Notes: generated from the sequence alone by a model not told the origin. 64,000 nt of DNA from Kineosporiaceae bacterium (GCA_016794595.1 JAEUJN010000019.1:85372-149371), one strand, 5' to 3'. Positions 35,585 to 45,193 are shown, counted from the first letter of the stretch. Numbers and translations: made by a program.

Positions 35585-36103
35585 TCAGCCGGGTGTCCCG
35601 GGCTCCAGGGCCTCGCGCAGCCGGTCGAGAAAGGCGCCCTGAGCGACCACGATCCGTGCGCGGGCGTCGTCCAGGTCGAACCACGCGACCCGGTCGAACT
35701 CGGGGAAGCTCTGCATCCGTCCCGAGCGGGGCGGCCACTCCACCTGGAAGGTGTTGCTCACCGCGTCCGCCGGGTCCAGGTCGCCCTCGACCGCCCAGGC
35801 GGTCACCTTCTTGTTGTTCGCCTGGACCGCGTCACCCAGTGGCAGGTACGTCGCGTCATCCGGGAGCGGGACGCCGACCTCCTCGGCGTACTCGCGCCGA
35901 GCGGCGACGAACGGGTCCTCGTCGGCGCCGTAGCCGCCCTTGGGGATGCTCCAGGCGCCCACGTCGCGACGTTGCCACAGCGGGCCGCCCATGTGACCGA
36001 GCAGCACCTGAACCCCGCCCTCTCGGCGGCGGAAGAGCACGATGCCGGCGCTGAACCGGCGGGGCTTGACCGAGACCTTGCGGGGGGCGCGAGAGCTGTT
36101 CAT
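35585..36103 (-). CDS. Nudix hydrolase
   Basis: This 172-residue enzyme has a full Nudix box G-x5-E-x7-REYAEEVGV (in KGGYGADEDPFVAARREYAEEVGV), preceded by FSAGIVLFRRREGGVQVLLGHMGG and followed by the conserved VTAWAVEGDLD and VEWPPRSGRMQSFPEFDRVAWF. That layout is the phosphohydrolase type that often accompanies polyphosphate/CHAD genes in actinobacteria. ATG 36103 gives a basic N-terminus. It is convergent with the CYTH-CHAD gene, 28 bp apart. Substrate unknown; a nucleoside di- or triphosphate or a diphosphoinositol-like compound is possible. Confidence 0.9.
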   Translation of the reverse strand: MNSSRAPRKVSVKPRRFSAGIVLFRRREGGVQVLLGHMGGPLWQRRDVGAWSIPKGGYGADEDPFVAARREYAEEVGVPLPDDATYLPLGDAVQANNKKVTAWAVEGDLDPADAVSNTFQVEWPPRSGRMQSFPEFDRVAWFDLDDARARIVVAQGAFLDRLREALEPGTPG

Positions 36104-36324
36104 CGCCGGTACTGCCTCCGGGAAACGCACGGGTGGCCGGCCGCGGGTGGCCTTGGGCCTGATGCGGCGCCCTGAGGCCCCGGCGGTGGCCTCCACGGTA
36201 ACCGGCGTCGATCTGCGGGGGGAGTGACGTCATCCGGACGGCCTTTCGTCTCGCTATGTGCAACGCGTTCCGTCTGTCGCTACGATTTCGGGGCGGGGTT
36301 GGGGCGTCGACCATGAGGTGACAG
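36104..36324. promoter_or_regulatory. Divergent promoter region, Nudix / betA
   Basis: These 221 bp without a gene separate the Nudix gene from betA. The only notable site is the self-complementary AACGCGTT at 36262-36269 within GTGCAACGCGTTCCG, about 55 bp before the betA ATG. An operator for choline/betaine-responsive control could lie here, but no family can be assigned. GAGGTGACAG precedes the betA start as a ribosome site. Confidence 0.35.
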
Positions 36325-38025
36325 ATGGCTCAGCGGTATGACTACGTCATCGTCGGCGGCGGGTCGGCCGGGTCTGCCCTGGCCAACCGGCTCAGCGCGG
36401 ACGGCACGCGCTCGGTGCTGGTGCTCGAGGCCGGACGGCGCGACTACCCGTTCGACGTGTTCATCCACATGCCCGCGGCGCTGACCTACCCGATCGGCAG
36501 CCGCTTCTACGACTGGAAGTACGAGAGCGAACCCGAGCCCTACATGCACGGGCGGCGGATCTACCACGCCCGGGGCAAGGTGCTGGGCGGATCCAGCTCG
36601 ATCAACGGCATGATCTTCCAGCGGGGCAACCCGCTGGACTACGAGCGCTGGGCTGGCGACCCGGGGATGTCCCGCTGGGACTACGCCCACTGCCTGCCCT
36701 ACTTCAAGCGGATGGAGAACTGCCTCGCGGCCGCTCCGGACGATCCGTGGCGCGGTCACTCCGGCCCGCTGCTGCTCGAGCGGGGCCCGGCCACGAACCC
36801 GCTGTTCGGCGCCTTCTTCGAGGCCGCGCAGCAGGCCGGCTACCCGCTCACCCCCGATGTCAACGGCTACCGGCAGGAGGGCTTCGCCCCGTTCGACAAG
36901 AACGTACGGCGCGGACGGCGGCTCTCGGCCGCGCGGGCCTACCTGCACCCGGTGATGCGCCGTCCCAACCTGACCGTGCGCACCTCCTCGCTGGTCACCA
37001 AGGTGCTGTTCACCGGACGGCGCGCGAGCGGCGTCGAGGTCGTGCGCGTGACGCCGTTCGGGCGGGTGCCCCGGCGCGCGGCGGAGCGGATCGACGCCGG
37101 TGAGGTGATCCTGTGTGGCGGGGCGATCAACACCCCGCAGATCCTGCAACTGTCCGGGATCGGTGACGCGGACCGGTTGCGGGCGTTGGGAATCGACGTG
37201 GTGGCCGACCGCCCGGGGGTGGGTGAGAACCTGCAGGACCACCTCGAGGTCTACATCCAGCACACCTCGACCCAGCCGGTCTCGATGCAGCCCTATCTCA
37301 AGCACCGGCACAAGCCGTGGATCGGCGCCGCCTGGCTGTTCGGGCGCACCGGTCCGGCGGCGACCAACCACTTCGAGGGGGGCGGGTTCGTGCGCAGCAA
37401 CGAGCAGGTCGCCTACCCCAACCTGATGTTCCACTTCCTGCCGATCGCGATCCGCTACGACGGGACCCAGCCCCCCGGCGGGCACGGGTATCAGGTGCAC
37501 GTCGGGCCGATGTACTCCGACGCCACCGGCAGCGTGCGGATCCGCACCGCCGACCCGCTGACCAAACCGGAGTTGCGGTTCAACTACCTGTCCACCGAGC
37601 AGGACCGCCGGGAGTGGGTCGAGACCGTCGAGGTCACCCGGAACATCCTGAGCCAGCCCGCGCTGGCACCGTTCAGTGGCGGTGAGATCTCACCCGGTGC
37701 CTCCGTCCGCACTCCCTCGGAGATCCTGGAGTGGGTGGGCCACGACGCCGAGACCGCCCTGCACCCCTCGTGCACGGCGAAGATGGGCATCGGTGAGGAC
37801 GCCGTGACCGACCCGGACACCCTCGGCGTCCACGAGGTGGAGAACCTGCGGGTGGTGGACGCCTCGGTGATGCCGTACGTGACCAACGGCAACATCTACG
37901 CCCCGGTGATGATGCTCGCCGAGAAGGCGGCCGACCTGATCCTCGGTCTCGAGCCCCTTGCCCCCCAGCCGACGCCGTTCTACCGGCACGGCGTCAGCCC
38001 GCTGACCGAAGGTGGTCTCTCATGA
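36325..38025 (+). CDS. betA: Choline dehydrogenase (GMC oxidoreductase)
   Basis: This 566-residue FAD enzyme probably oxidises choline to betaine aldehyde and betaine. The Rossmann GxGxxG is in [17 protein letters not shown]. The GMC signature region [27 protein letters not shown], the [23 protein letters not shown] motif, catalytic His480 ([11 protein letters not shown]) and Asn523 (TNGNIYAP) are all present. The GNPLDY stretch and overall length favour choline dehydrogenase over glucose or alcohol GMC enzymes, but other primary alcohols cannot be excluded. It overlaps the downstream MTHFR-like gene by 4 bp, tying it to methyl-group oxidation. Confidence 0.88.
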   Translation: MAQRYDYVIVGGGSAGSALANRLSADGTRSVLVLEAGRRDYPFDVFIHMPAALTYPIGSRFYDWKYESEPEPYMHGRRIYHARGKVLGGSSSINGMIFQRGNPLDYERWAGDPGMSRWDYAHCLPYFKRMENCLAAAPDDPWRGHSGPLLLERGPATNPLFGAFFEAAQQAGYPLTPDVNGYRQEGFAPFDKNVRRGRRLSAARAYLHPVMRRPNLTVRTSSLVTKVLFTGRRASGVEVVRVTPFGRVPRRAAERIDAGEVILCGGAINTPQILQLSGIGDADRLRALGIDVVADRPGVGENLQDHLEVYIQHTSTQPVSMQPYLKHRHKPWIGAAWLFGRTGPAATNHFEGGGFVRSNEQVAYPNLMFHFLPIAIRYDGTQPPGGHGYQVHVGPMYSDATGSVRIRTADPLTKPELRFNYLSTEQDRREWVETVEVTRNILSQPALAPFSGGEISPGASVRTPSEILEWVGHDAETALHPSCTAKMGIGEDAVTDPDTLGVHEVENLRVVDASVMPYVTNGNIYAPVMMLAEKAADLILGLEPLAPQPTPFYRHGVSPLTEGGLS

Positions 38026-38870
38026 GGAGGATCCTGCCCGGGGGTGACCACGAGGCCCTGTTGCGCTTGCTGCACCAGGCCCGGTACGAGGTACTGCCCA
38101 CGGCGACCATCGAGGACAAGGTGCTGGCGGCGGTGCCGCGGGAGGTCACGATCACGGTCACGGCCTCCCCGGTCAAGGGTCTGGACCCCACCCTCGAGCT
38201 CAGCGAGCGGTTCGCCGCTCACGGCTACACCGTGGTGCCGCACATCGCCGTCCGGTTGCTGCGCGGCGAGCAACACCTGGCCGAGGTGGTCGACCGGTTG
38301 AAGGCGGCCGGGATCACCGAGGTCTTCATGCCCGCCGGGGACGCCGACCCGCCCGCCGGTGAGTGGGACGCCGCCCTGCCGGGCCTGCAGGCCCTGGGCC
38401 GGCTGGGGGACCCCATCCCCGAGGTGGGGATCACCGGCTACCCCGAGTCGCACCCCTCGATCGACGACGACGTGACCGTGCAGGCCATGTGGGACAAGCG
38501 GTCTCATGCCACCTGCATCATCTCGAACATGTGCTTCGACCCGAAGATGATCTCGCACTGGGTCAAGCGGGTGCGCCGCCGGGGCGTCGACCTGCCGATC
38601 AAGATCGGGGTCGCGGGACCGGTCGAGCGCACCAAGCTGCTCACCATGGCGACCAAGGTGGGCGTGGGGGAATCGACCCGGTTCCTGACCAAGCACGCCG
38701 GCTGGTTCGCCCGGCTGGCCGGGCCCGGGTACTCCCCGGAGAGCCTGATCGCCAAGGTGGCCCGTGACGTCGGGGACGAGAAGTACCGGCTCTCGGGGCT
38801 GCACATCTTCACCTTCAACCAGGTCGCCGAGACCGAGGCCTGGCGGCAGACGCTGCTCGCCCAGGGGTGA
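38022..38870 (+). CDS. Methylenetetrahydrofolate reductase-like protein
   Basis: This 282-residue protein of the MetF TIM-barrel family has [30 protein letters not shown], the flavin/folate-binding PHIAVRLLR and [20 protein letters not shown], and [33 protein letters not shown]. The pattern fits the short MTHFR-like group found with one-carbon catabolic genes rather than housekeeping MetF. Translational coupling to betA and the presence of a methyl-THF-forming corrinoid system at 52.5-59.3 kb suggest that it oxidises methyl-THF to methylene-THF, the reverse of biosynthesis. That direction is inference. Confidence 0.85.
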   Translation: MRRILPGGDHEALLRLLHQARYEVLPTATIEDKVLAAVPREVTITVTASPVKGLDPTLELSERFAAHGYTVVPHIAVRLLRGEQHLAEVVDRLKAAGITEVFMPAGDADPPAGEWDAALPGLQALGRLGDPIPEVGITGYPESHPSIDDDVTVQAMWDKRSHATCIISNMCFDPKMISHWVKRVRRRGVDLPIKIGVAGPVERTKLLTMATKVGVGESTRFLTKHAGWFARLAGPGYSPESLIAKVARDVGDEKYRLSGLHIFTFNQVAETEAWRQTLLAQG

Positions 38871-38883
38871 GGGCGCCCCACCG

Positions 38884-39759
38884 GTGAGCATCGCCGTGAT
38901 CGGCGCCTACCTGGTGGGCGCTGTGACAGGGCTGGCCGCCCAGCGTCACCCTCGGGCCGCGCGGGTCTGGCCGGTGCTCGTGCGGGCCCAGATCCTGCTC
39001 GCCTCCGCCCTGCTGTCGGTGGCCGCCGCCTGGCGGCTGAGCGCGAGCGCCGACGCGCTCTGGCCCGCCCTGCTGGTCGTGGTCTTCGCCGTCGTCCTGG
39101 CCGCCTCGTTCGCGTTGACCCCGCCGCCGCTCCGGGCAGGGCTGTCGGGGCTGCGAGCCTGGACGGCGTTCGCGAACACCTCCTACTTCGGCATCCCGGT
39201 GGCCGGCGCGCTCGCCGGGCCCGCCGGGGTGGGGGCCGCCGTCCTGGTCGACCGGCTCGGCCTGCCGGTGTGGTCGCTGACCTTGTGGATGCTGCGCCGG
39301 GACGCGCCCATCGCGCAGCACCGCCGCACGTCGTGGGTGGACCAGTCGCCGCTGATCGCCTTCCTGATCGGCCTGGCGCTCAAGCTGACCGGTCGCGCGC
39401 CGGAATGGACCGTGACCATCTCGGTGATCGCGGCCCCGGTGCTGGCGGCGTCCGGGGCGGCGATCTTCGTGGGTTCGGTGCTGCACCCCAGTCAGCGCCT
39501 GGATCCCCGCCCCGGGGTGGGGATCTGGCTGCGGCTGGTCGCCGTCCGGGTGGGGCTGGGGACGCCGCTGGTGCTCTGGGCGCCCTCACCCGCACTGGCC
39601 GTGGTGGCCGTGCTGTCGGTGCTCTCGATCCCGGCGTTCGGGCCGCCACAGATGTCGACCGTGTACGGCTACGCCGACCCCACGGTGTCTGCGGCCTCAC
39701 GGTACGGATGGATGTTCGGGATGGTGGGTCTGGGCATAGCGTGGTGGTTGAGCCGGTAG
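38884..39759 (+). CDS. AEC/auxin-efflux-carrier-like permease
   Basis: This 291-residue protein is almost entirely hydrophobic with about 8-10 membrane segments in two halves. The polar stretch TAFANTSYFGIPVAGAL in the middle resembles the discontinuous-helix region of AEC transporters, with a second such region near the C-terminus (LSIPAFGPPQMSTVYGYADP). The start is GTG 38884, 13 bp after the MTHFR-like gene, so it may be co-expressed and carry a related organic solute. The family call is moderately sure; the substrate is unknown. Confidence 0.7.
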   Translation: MSIAVIGAYLVGAVTGLAAQRHPRAARVWPVLVRAQILLASALLSVAAAWRLSASADALWPALLVVVFAVVLAASFALTPPPLRAGLSGLRAWTAFANTSYFGIPVAGALAGPAGVGAAVLVDRLGLPVWSLTLWMLRRDAPIAQHRRTSWVDQSPLIAFLIGLALKLTGRAPEWTVTISVIAAPVLAASGAAIFVGSVLHPSQRLDPRPGVGIWLRLVAVRVGLGTPLVLWAPSPALAVVAVLSVLSIPAFGPPQMSTVYGYADPTVSAASRYGWMFGMVGLGIAWWLSR

Positions 39760-39833
39760 CCGCAGGCCCGGCGTATCGGGCCGTCGTGGCCCGGATCGGC
39801 CGAGCGCTCGGCGTTTCAGGAGAGGAGCGCGTC

Positions 39834-40310
39834 GTGGCCCGGACAGTGAAGAAGACCAGTGCACCAGGTGAAGATGCTCTCACCGCAGTCGAACTGGCGG
39901 CGATGAGGGAGCGTGCCCAGGAGGCCCGGGCCTCGCGCCGGGCTTCGGGTGGCGGTGGGCGGGAGGCCGCCGCCCAGGCGGTCGTGGACCGGATCGCGCA
40001 GATGGACGAGACCGATCGCGCGATCGCCGGACGGCTGCACGAGATCATCACCTCGACCGCCCCCGAGCTGGCCCCCAAGCTGTGGTACGGCATGCCGGCC
40101 TACGCGCGGGACGGCAAGGTCGTCTGCTTCGTGCAGGAGGCGAAGAAATTCGAGACCCGGTACCTCACCCTGGGTTTCCAGGACACGGCGCACCTGGACG
40201 ACGGGGTGATCTGGCCTACCTCGTTCGCGGTGATCCGGCTGACCGCAGAAGTGGAACGGCGGATCGCCGAGCTGGTCCGGCAGGCGATCACCGATCCGGC
40301 ACTGGCCTAG
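39834..40310 (+). CDS. DUF1801 family protein
   Basis: This 158-residue protein has an N-terminal charged helical tail (about 1-45), then a DUF1801/YdhG-like domain: RIAQMDETDRAIAGRLHEIITSTAPELAPKLWYGMPAYARDGKVVCFVQEAKKFE (read in parts), and TLGFQDTAHLDDGVIWPTSFAVIRL. The conserved WYGMPAY is diagnostic for the family, which is of unknown biochemical function. Start GTG 39834 after AGGAGAGGAG. Confidence 0.85.
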   Translation: MARTVKKTSAPGEDALTAVELAAMRERAQEARASRRASGGGGREAAAQAVVDRIAQMDETDRAIAGRLHEIITSTAPELAPKLWYGMPAYARDGKVVCFVQEAKKFETRYLTLGFQDTAHLDDGVIWPTSFAVIRLTAEVERRIAELVRQAITDPALA

Positions 40311-40320
40311 GCTCGCACCC

Positions 40321-41121
40321 GTGGACCTGGTCACCTGTGTCGTGGACGGCGGCATCGCCCAGGTGCGGCTGGATCGGCCGGACAAACTGAACGCGCTGAC
40401 CCTGGACACGCTGCACCAACTGACCGCCCTCGCCCGCCGGCTGGGTGAGGATCGCAGCCTGCGGGCGGTGGTGATCGCCGGCGAGGGCGACGCCTTCTGT
40501 GCGGGGCTCGACTTCGCCACCGTGCTGGCCCGGCCCGCCCGGGTGGCGGCCTCGTTCGTGCCGTCGCCCTGGCGGGGCACCAACGCCTTCCAGGAGGCGT
40601 GCTGGTCGTGGCGCCGGCTGCCCGTGCCGGTGATCGCCGCCGTGCACGGGCACTGCCTGGGTGGGGGGTTGCAGATCGCGCTGGCGGCCGACTTCCGGGT
40701 GGCGGACCCGGCGTCCACCTGGTCGGTGCTCGAGGGCAAATGGGGCCTGATCCCCGACATGACCGGGATGCGCAGCCTGGCCGAGCTGGTCGGCCTCGAG
40801 ACCGCCAAACGCCTGGTCATGACCGCCGAGCTGATCGACGGTCGCCGGGCCCACGAACTCGGGCTGGTCGGCGCCCTGGCCGATGACCCGGTGGCCGAGG
40901 CCACCGCGTTCGCCAGGCAGCTGACCGGGCGCTCGCCGGATGCCCTGGCGGCGGCCAAGCGGCTGTTCACCCGCAGCTGGACGGCGAGCGCGCGGCGCAC
41001 CTTTGCCCGGGAACGGCTCGAGCAGGCCCTCCTGCTGATGGCCCGCAACACCGCCATCGCCCGCCGGGCGGCCTTCGAGAAGTCCACCCCGGACTTCCGG
41101 CCGCGCGCCCGGTGGCCCTAG
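40321..41121 (+). CDS. Enoyl-CoA hydratase/isomerase family protein
   Basis: This 266-residue crotonase-fold protein has the CoA-binding RPDKLNALTLDTLHQL, the oxyanion-hole regions GDAFCAGLDFATVL and AVHGHCLGGGLQIALAADFRVA, and WSVLEGKWGLIPDMTGMRSLAELVG. In the last, the usual Glu of hydratases sits in LEGKWG, while the second catalytic Glu position reads D/M, so it may be an isomerase or other crotonase rather than a hydratase. Start GTG 40321. Confidence 0.88.
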   Translation: MDLVTCVVDGGIAQVRLDRPDKLNALTLDTLHQLTALARRLGEDRSLRAVVIAGEGDAFCAGLDFATVLARPARVAASFVPSPWRGTNAFQEACWSWRRLPVPVIAAVHGHCLGGGLQIALAADFRVADPASTWSVLEGKWGLIPDMTGMRSLAELVGLETAKRLVMTAELIDGRRAHELGLVGALADDPVAEATAFARQLTGRSPDALAAAKRLFTRSWTASARRTFARERLEQALLLMARNTAIARRAAFEKSTPDFRPRARWP

Positions 41122-41177
41122 AACGACTTTCCCCTGAGGCTGTTTCGAGGAGCGGCTGGTTCGAGGAGCGCAGAGCG

Positions 41178-41753
41178 GTGAGTGCCGATCGGGGGCGGAA
41201 GTCCTCGCTCGTCGTGCGTCCGGCCTGGGCAGGGGACGCCGCGGCGATCGCCGCCGTCCAGATCGCGGGGTGGCGCGCCGCCTACCGCGGCATCATGCCG
41301 GATTCGCACCTGGCGGCCCTGGACGGCGCGGCCCGGGCGGTGTTCTGGGGATCGATGTTCGACCCGACCGGCGCCGTCCGGCCGGGCCTGCTGGCCCCGC
41401 GGGTTGCGGTGCACGGCGACCAGGTGGTCGGCTTCGTGGCGATCGGTGAGGCCGGTGCGGCCGGTGGGGCGGACGGCGAGGCGTCCGACGGTGTGGCCGA
41501 CGAGGGTCGTGTCTTCGCGATCTATGCCGATCCGGCGTGGTGGGGCCGGGGGGTCGGCTTCGTGCTGCTCTCGGTTGCCTGTGAGGTGTTGCGCGACAAC
41601 GGGTTCACGCTCGCTCGGCTGTGGGTGCTGGCCGACAACACCAGAGCCCGGCGGTTCTACGAGCGTCTGGGGTGGGCTCCGGACGGAGCAGTGCAGCAGG
41701 AGGACTTCGGCGGCGTCCTGCTGAACGAGGTCCGCTACGCCTGCGCTCTCTGA
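41178..41753 (+). CDS. GNAT family N-acetyltransferase
   Basis: This 191-residue protein begins at GTG 41178 (an earlier in-frame ATG at 41112 overlaps the enoyl-CoA hydratase). It contains [30 protein letters not shown] at the N-terminus, the acetyl-CoA-binding [16 protein letters not shown] motif (the Q/RxxGxG/A loop), and the C-terminal [14 protein letters not shown] typical of GNAT. Acceptor unknown. Residues about 98-112 are a Gly/Ala-rich loop. Confidence 0.88.
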   Translation: MSADRGRKSSLVVRPAWAGDAAAIAAVQIAGWRAAYRGIMPDSHLAALDGAARAVFWGSMFDPTGAVRPGLLAPRVAVHGDQVVGFVAIGEAGAAGGADGEASDGVADEGRVFAIYADPAWWGRGVGFVLLSVACEVLRDNGFTLARLWVLADNTRARRFYERLGWAPDGAVQQEDFGGVLLNEVRYACAL

Positions 41754-41794
41754 ACGCTCGCCAGGGGCTGCGGGCCGGCCGATACGCTCGGGCG

Positions 41795-42583
41795 ATGAGC
41801 GCGGCGTCGTCCGGGTTGCCTGTCCTGACCGCGGACTGTTCGCGCTGCCAGGGACTGTGCTGCGTGGTGCCGGCGTTCGCGGCGTCCTCCGACTTCGCCT
41901 TCACCAAACCGGGCCGGACCCCCTGCCCTCACCTGGCCACGGATCACCGGTGCGGGATCCACCCGGTGCTGCGGGAGCGGGGCATGGTCGGGTGCACCGT
42001 CTACGACTGCCTGGGGGCCGGGCAACGGGTGTGCGCGGCCTTCGCCGGGCGCACCTGGCGCGATGATCCCGTCACCGCCGAGGCCATGTTCACCGCCCTG
42101 GAGCAGGTGGAGGCCCTGCACGAGCTGGCCGGGTACACCGCCGACTGCCTCACCCGCGAGCTGGCGGAGGAGCTCCGGAGCCAGGTCGCCTCGCTCGCCG
42201 CGCAGGTCGAGCGGGCGGCCGCCACCTGGCTCGAGCTGGCGGTCGCCGGTCGACCGGATCCCGGATGGCGGGGCCGGTTGTCCCAGCTGCACGAGTCGGC
42301 CTCGACCGTGCTCGGCGAGGTGAGCCGGCAGGTGCGCCACGCCGTCCGGGAGGATCCAGCCGATCACCGACACGCCGATCTGGCCGGTGCCCGGCTGCGG
42401 GGCGGCGATCTGCGGGCCGCGTGCCTGCGCGGAGCCTGTCTGCTCGGAGCGGATCTGCGGGGGGCGGATCTGCGCAGCGCCGACCTGCTGGGGGCCGACC
42501 TGCGGGGGGCTGACCTGCGCGGCGCCGACCTGACAGGCGTCCTGTTCCTCACCCCCCGTCAACGCGCCGCCGCCCGCCACTGA
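41795..42583 (+). CDS. Cysteine-cluster and pentapeptide-repeat protein
   Basis: This 262-residue protein has two parts. Residues 15-80 hold nine cysteines (C15, C18, C22, C23, C44, C53, C67, C72, C80) in the pattern C-x2-C-x3-CC...C...C...GC-x4-C, resembling the zinc/iron-chelating YkgJ-like family. After a helical middle (about 95-185), residues about 193-250 form pentapeptide repeats (A-D-L-R-G type, about ten units) that should fold into a right-handed beta-helix. No signal peptide. The combination may be a metal-sensing or DNA-mimic protein; no function is claimed. Confidence 0.82.
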   Translation: MSAASSGLPVLTADCSRCQGLCCVVPAFAASSDFAFTKPGRTPCPHLATDHRCGIHPVLRERGMVGCTVYDCLGAGQRVCAAFAGRTWRDDPVTAEAMFTALEQVEALHELAGYTADCLTRELAEELRSQVASLAAQVERAAATWLELAVAGRPDPGWRGRLSQLHESASTVLGEVSRQVRHAVREDPADHRHADLAGARLRGGDLRAACLRGACLLGADLRGADLRSADLLGADLRGADLRGADLTGVLFLTPRQRAAARH

Positions 42584-42598
42584 CCCCCAACCCCACCA

Positions 42599-42701
42599 AA
42601 CCTGCTCATGCTCCCCAGGTGACGCCCCATGCTCCGTGCAGAACGCTCGACAGCGCTCCTGCGCGGAGCATGGAGCGGCGGCCAGGGAGCATGAGCAGGT
42701 T
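42599..42701 (+). repeat. 103-bp palindromic element, copy 1
   Basis: The outer arms AACCTGCTCATGCTCCC (42599-42615) and their exact complement (42685-42701) enclose an inner 10-bp pair CCATGCTCCG (42627-42636) / CGGAGCATGG (42664-42673). It lies between the convergent pentapeptide gene and the monooxygenase reductase gene, so it may terminate both. It shares length and conserved ends with copies at 49856 and 53100. Confidence 0.85.
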
Positions 42702-42718
42702 CGGAGTGGGGGTCGGCG

Positions 42719-43810
42719 TCAGCCGAAGCTGTCGACGTGCACCCGATCCCGACCGACGGCGTGCCGGTCCAACTGCTCCTGGACGGCGCGCACCATCGGG
42801 GGCGGGCCGGCGAGGTAGACCTCGGGGGAGGGCGCCCGGGCCAGCACCGGGTCGAGGGCGTCGGTGACCAGGCCGACCGTGCCCGACCAGCCCGGCCCGC
42901 AGTCCAGGACGGCGCCGTGCACCCGGGCGTTGCCCAACGGCGAGACCAGGCGGGTGAGCTCCTCCCAGCAGACCAGGTCGGTGAGGGTGGCGGCGCCGTA
43001 GACGACGTCCACCGGGCGCGAGCTCGCCTCGGCGGCCACCTGGCGCACCAGGGCCAGGATCGCCGAGATGCCGGTGCCGCCGGCCACGAGCACGGTCGGG
43101 CGTCCCGGTGCCTCCTCGGCGGGGCGTAACCACATGTCGCCGTAGGGGAGTTCGACCGGGATCTGGTCGCCGCGGTGCAGCGCGAACAGCCGCTGGCTGC
43201 CCTCCCCGCCGGGATAGCACTTGGCGATGAACTCCACCTGGTCCTCGCCGGGGGGCCCGGCCATGGACAGGCATCGCCGGAGCCCAGGGGCGAGTTCCAG
43301 CACGGCGTACTGCCCCGGCCGGTAGTCCGCGGCGACGGGTGAGCCGGAATCGTCCGTCAGCCGGAACCGGAACCGCGAGATCCCGGGGGCGAGCGGCTCG
43401 GTCTCGGCCAACCGCGCCCGCAGGTCGCGGACCGGGCGTTCGGGCGGTGGCCGGCTCTCGACCCGTGTCGTCTTGACCACGAGGTCAGCGGTGGTCGTGC
43501 TCTGGCAGAGCAGAACCCGGCGCCGGCGCTCGTCGCGGGCGTCGATCGCCGGAGCCTGCGGGAAGAGGGAGACCACCTGCCCCTCGACCAGGGTCGCCTT
43601 GCAGGTTCCGCAGCTGCCCCAACCACACTCGAACGGCAGCCACACCCCCGCGCGGCGGGCGGCGGCGTGGATGCGCTCGCCCTCGGCCACCTCGAACGTG
43701 GCCTCGCCGCCCGCCGCGCCGCCGACCACGGTGACCCGGTGGGCGGGGACCCCCCGACGATCCCCGCCCACCGGATCGGTGGGCGTGCCGGCGCCCGACA
43801 CCGTGGTCAC
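42719..43810 (-). CDS. tmoF: Di-iron monooxygenase reductase (TmoF-like)
   Basis: This 363-residue NAD(P)H:ferredoxin reductase has an N-terminal plant-type 2Fe-2S domain with C62, C67, C70 (FECGWGSCGTCKATL) and C102; an FAD domain with Y-R-P-G-Q-Y-A-V-L-E and the R-C-L-S-M-A motif; and a nucleotide domain with VLVAGGTGISAILAL and EVYLAGPPPMVRAV. It transfers electrons from NADH to the Rieske ferredoxin of the same operon. It is last in the operon and overlaps the beta-subunit gene by 4 bp. Confidence 0.92.
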   Translation of the reverse strand: MTTVSGAGTPTDPVGGDRRGVPAHRVTVVGGAAGGEATFEVAEGERIHAAARRAGVWLPFECGWGSCGTCKATLVEGQVVSLFPQAPAIDARDERRRRVLLCQSTTTADLVVKTTRVESRPPPERPVRDLRARLAETEPLAPGISRFRFRLTDDSGSPVAADYRPGQYAVLELAPGLRRCLSMAGPPGEDQVEFIAKCYPGGEGSQRLFALHRGDQIPVELPYGDMWLRPAEEAPGRPTVLVAGGTGISAILALVRQVAAEASSRPVDVVYGAATLTDLVCWEELTRLVSPLGNARVHGAVLDCGPGWSGTVGLVTDALDPVLARAPSPEVYLAGPPPMVRAVQEQLDRHAVGRDRVHVDSFG

Positions 43811-44865
43811 AGGTCGCAGGCCGCCAGCAGGCGAGCCCGTGCCTGGCCTGCGGCCTCGATCACCTGGGCAGCGGCCATCGGCTGCGGCGCCCCGGCGAAC
43901 AGCTCCGCGAGCCCGGCCACCGCGGCGTCCGCCCGGAGGGCGTGCACCGCGAGCCAGGAGCGCAGGACGTCGGCCATGGCCGGGTCCTGCCCGATGGCGT
44001 ACTGCACCAGGGCGGCGGTCCAGGCCCGGCTGCGCGCGGCGTCCCGGTCGAACTCGGCCAGCAGCAGCGCCAGGAACTCGTCGTCGTGGGCGATGGCCAG
44101 CGCCGTGAGCTGGTCGTTGACCACGGCGTCGACCGCCGGCTTGACGGCCAGGTTGAGAGCGGTGAACGCCTCACCCCAGTCGTAGACGCCGAGCATCCGC
44201 TCGCAGGCCTCGCGCAGCGGCTGCCAGGCCGCCTCGTTCTGCCAGGGGTCGCGGGCCGTGGCCGTGGCGGCGATCTGCTCGCCGTGGGCGTTGGCCAGCA
44301 GTCGGGTGACGTAGGCGAGCCGTTGGATCCGGCGCATCTCGTCGCCTGCCTGGAAGTTGGCGCAGTTGACGATGAACGCGGACGGCGCCATCTGGGCGAC
44401 GTACAGGCTGGTCATCTGCAGCACGTGCAGCGGGAACCGCCACGGCACCAGTACCCGGGTCAGGGCCTCGACCCACTGCGGGTCGAGGGTCTGGACACTG
44501 CCCGTGGCCTCGTGGTGGTCGATCAGACCGTCCAGGTAGGTCTCCCGGTCGTGCTGCACCATCACGTAGTCGGAGTAGGTGAGCTTGGCCGGATCGCGGA
44601 AGCCCTCCCAGTCGGCCACGGTGAACGGGGAGCCCTCGCGGTTCGTCAGGTACCACTCGTTGATCGGCGCGTTCGGCGACATCTCGAACGGGGCCGGTTC
44701 GCGCCGGTAGTGGTACAGGAACTTGGCGGCCGTGGCCTCGTACACACTCGGACGGCGCGTGACCTCGCCGAGCAGGCTCCAGGTCTTGGGCTTGGGGCGT
44801 GCGGCCCTGGCTGCCCGCGCGGGCCGCTCGGCGCGCCCGCCCGTCGTGGGGTCGGTGACGGTCAT
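43807..44865 (-). CDS. tmoE: Di-iron monooxygenase hydroxylase beta subunit (TmoE-like)
   Basis: This 352-residue all-helical subunit is related to the alpha chain but lacks iron ligands. Recognisable stretches are KTWSLLGEVTRRPSVYEATAAKFLYHYRR, PFEMSPNAPINEWYLTNREGSPFTVADWEGFRDPAKLTYSDYVMVQHDRETYLDGL, and QMAPSAFIVNCANFQAGDEMRRIQRLAYVTR, read here in parts. It forms the (alpha-beta-gamma)2 hydroxylase with TmoA and TmoB. It starts at ATG 44865, one base after the effector gene stop. Confidence 0.92.
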   Translation of the reverse strand: MTVTDPTTGGRAERPARAARAARPKPKTWSLLGEVTRRPSVYEATAAKFLYHYRREPAPFEMSPNAPINEWYLTNREGSPFTVADWEGFRDPAKLTYSDYVMVQHDRETYLDGLIDHHEATGSVQTLDPQWVEALTRVLVPWRFPLHVLQMTSLYVAQMAPSAFIVNCANFQAGDEMRRIQRLAYVTRLLANAHGEQIAATATARDPWQNEAAWQPLREACERMLGVYDWGEAFTALNLAVKPAVDAVVNDQLTALAIAHDDEFLALLLAEFDRDAARSRAWTAALVQYAIGQDPAMADVLRSWLAVHALRADAAVAGLAELFAGAPQPMAAAQVIEAAGQARARLLAACDL

Positions 44866-44866
44866 G

Positions 44867-45193
44867 TCAGTCCTGCCTCTCCAGGTACCAGACGACCTCG
44901 TCGTCGTCGAGCTTCATCCGGCCGGCGAAGCCGGCCAGGGACGGTTCGAGCTGGTGCAAGTGGAAGCTGCGCCCGAGGGCGTCCTCCAGGCTGGCGCGGG
45001 TCATCCGGCAGCGGTTCGGCAGGCCGATCCGGATGTAGCCGCCCTGGTCGTCGACCTCCACGTCGGCGTCGGGGTTGTCCATCTCGATGGCAGTGATGAC
45101 GGCCTCGGCGAGATTCGAGTCCAGCCCCCGGACGACGGGGCCGACCATCTTCACCCGGCCGGAATCTGTGCCAGAGCCTGTTTCGGTGGTCAT
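44867..45193 (-). CDS. tmoD: Monooxygenase effector/coupling protein (TmoD-like)
   Basis: This 108-residue MmoB/DmpM-family protein has no cofactor and tunes the hydroxylase active site. Family pattern: VGPVVRGLDSNLAEAVITAIEMDNPDADVEV, then a strand-rich middle (YIRIGLPNRCRMTRASLEDALGR) and FHLHQLEPSLAGFAGRMKLDDDEVVWYLE, given in parts. A 36-bp gap separates it from the Rieske gene upstream. Confidence 0.92.
   Translation of the reverse strand: MTTETGSGTDSGRVKMVGPVVRGLDSNLAEAVITAIEMDNPDADVEVDDQGGYIRIGLPNRCRMTRASLEDALGRSFHLHQLEPSLAGFAGRMKLDDDEVVWYLERQD

Noticed and set aside
36262..36269. BetI-type operator before betA
   Set aside because: Only the 8-bp AACGCGTT palindrome is visible and no betI gene is present, so I list it as an unassigned site.
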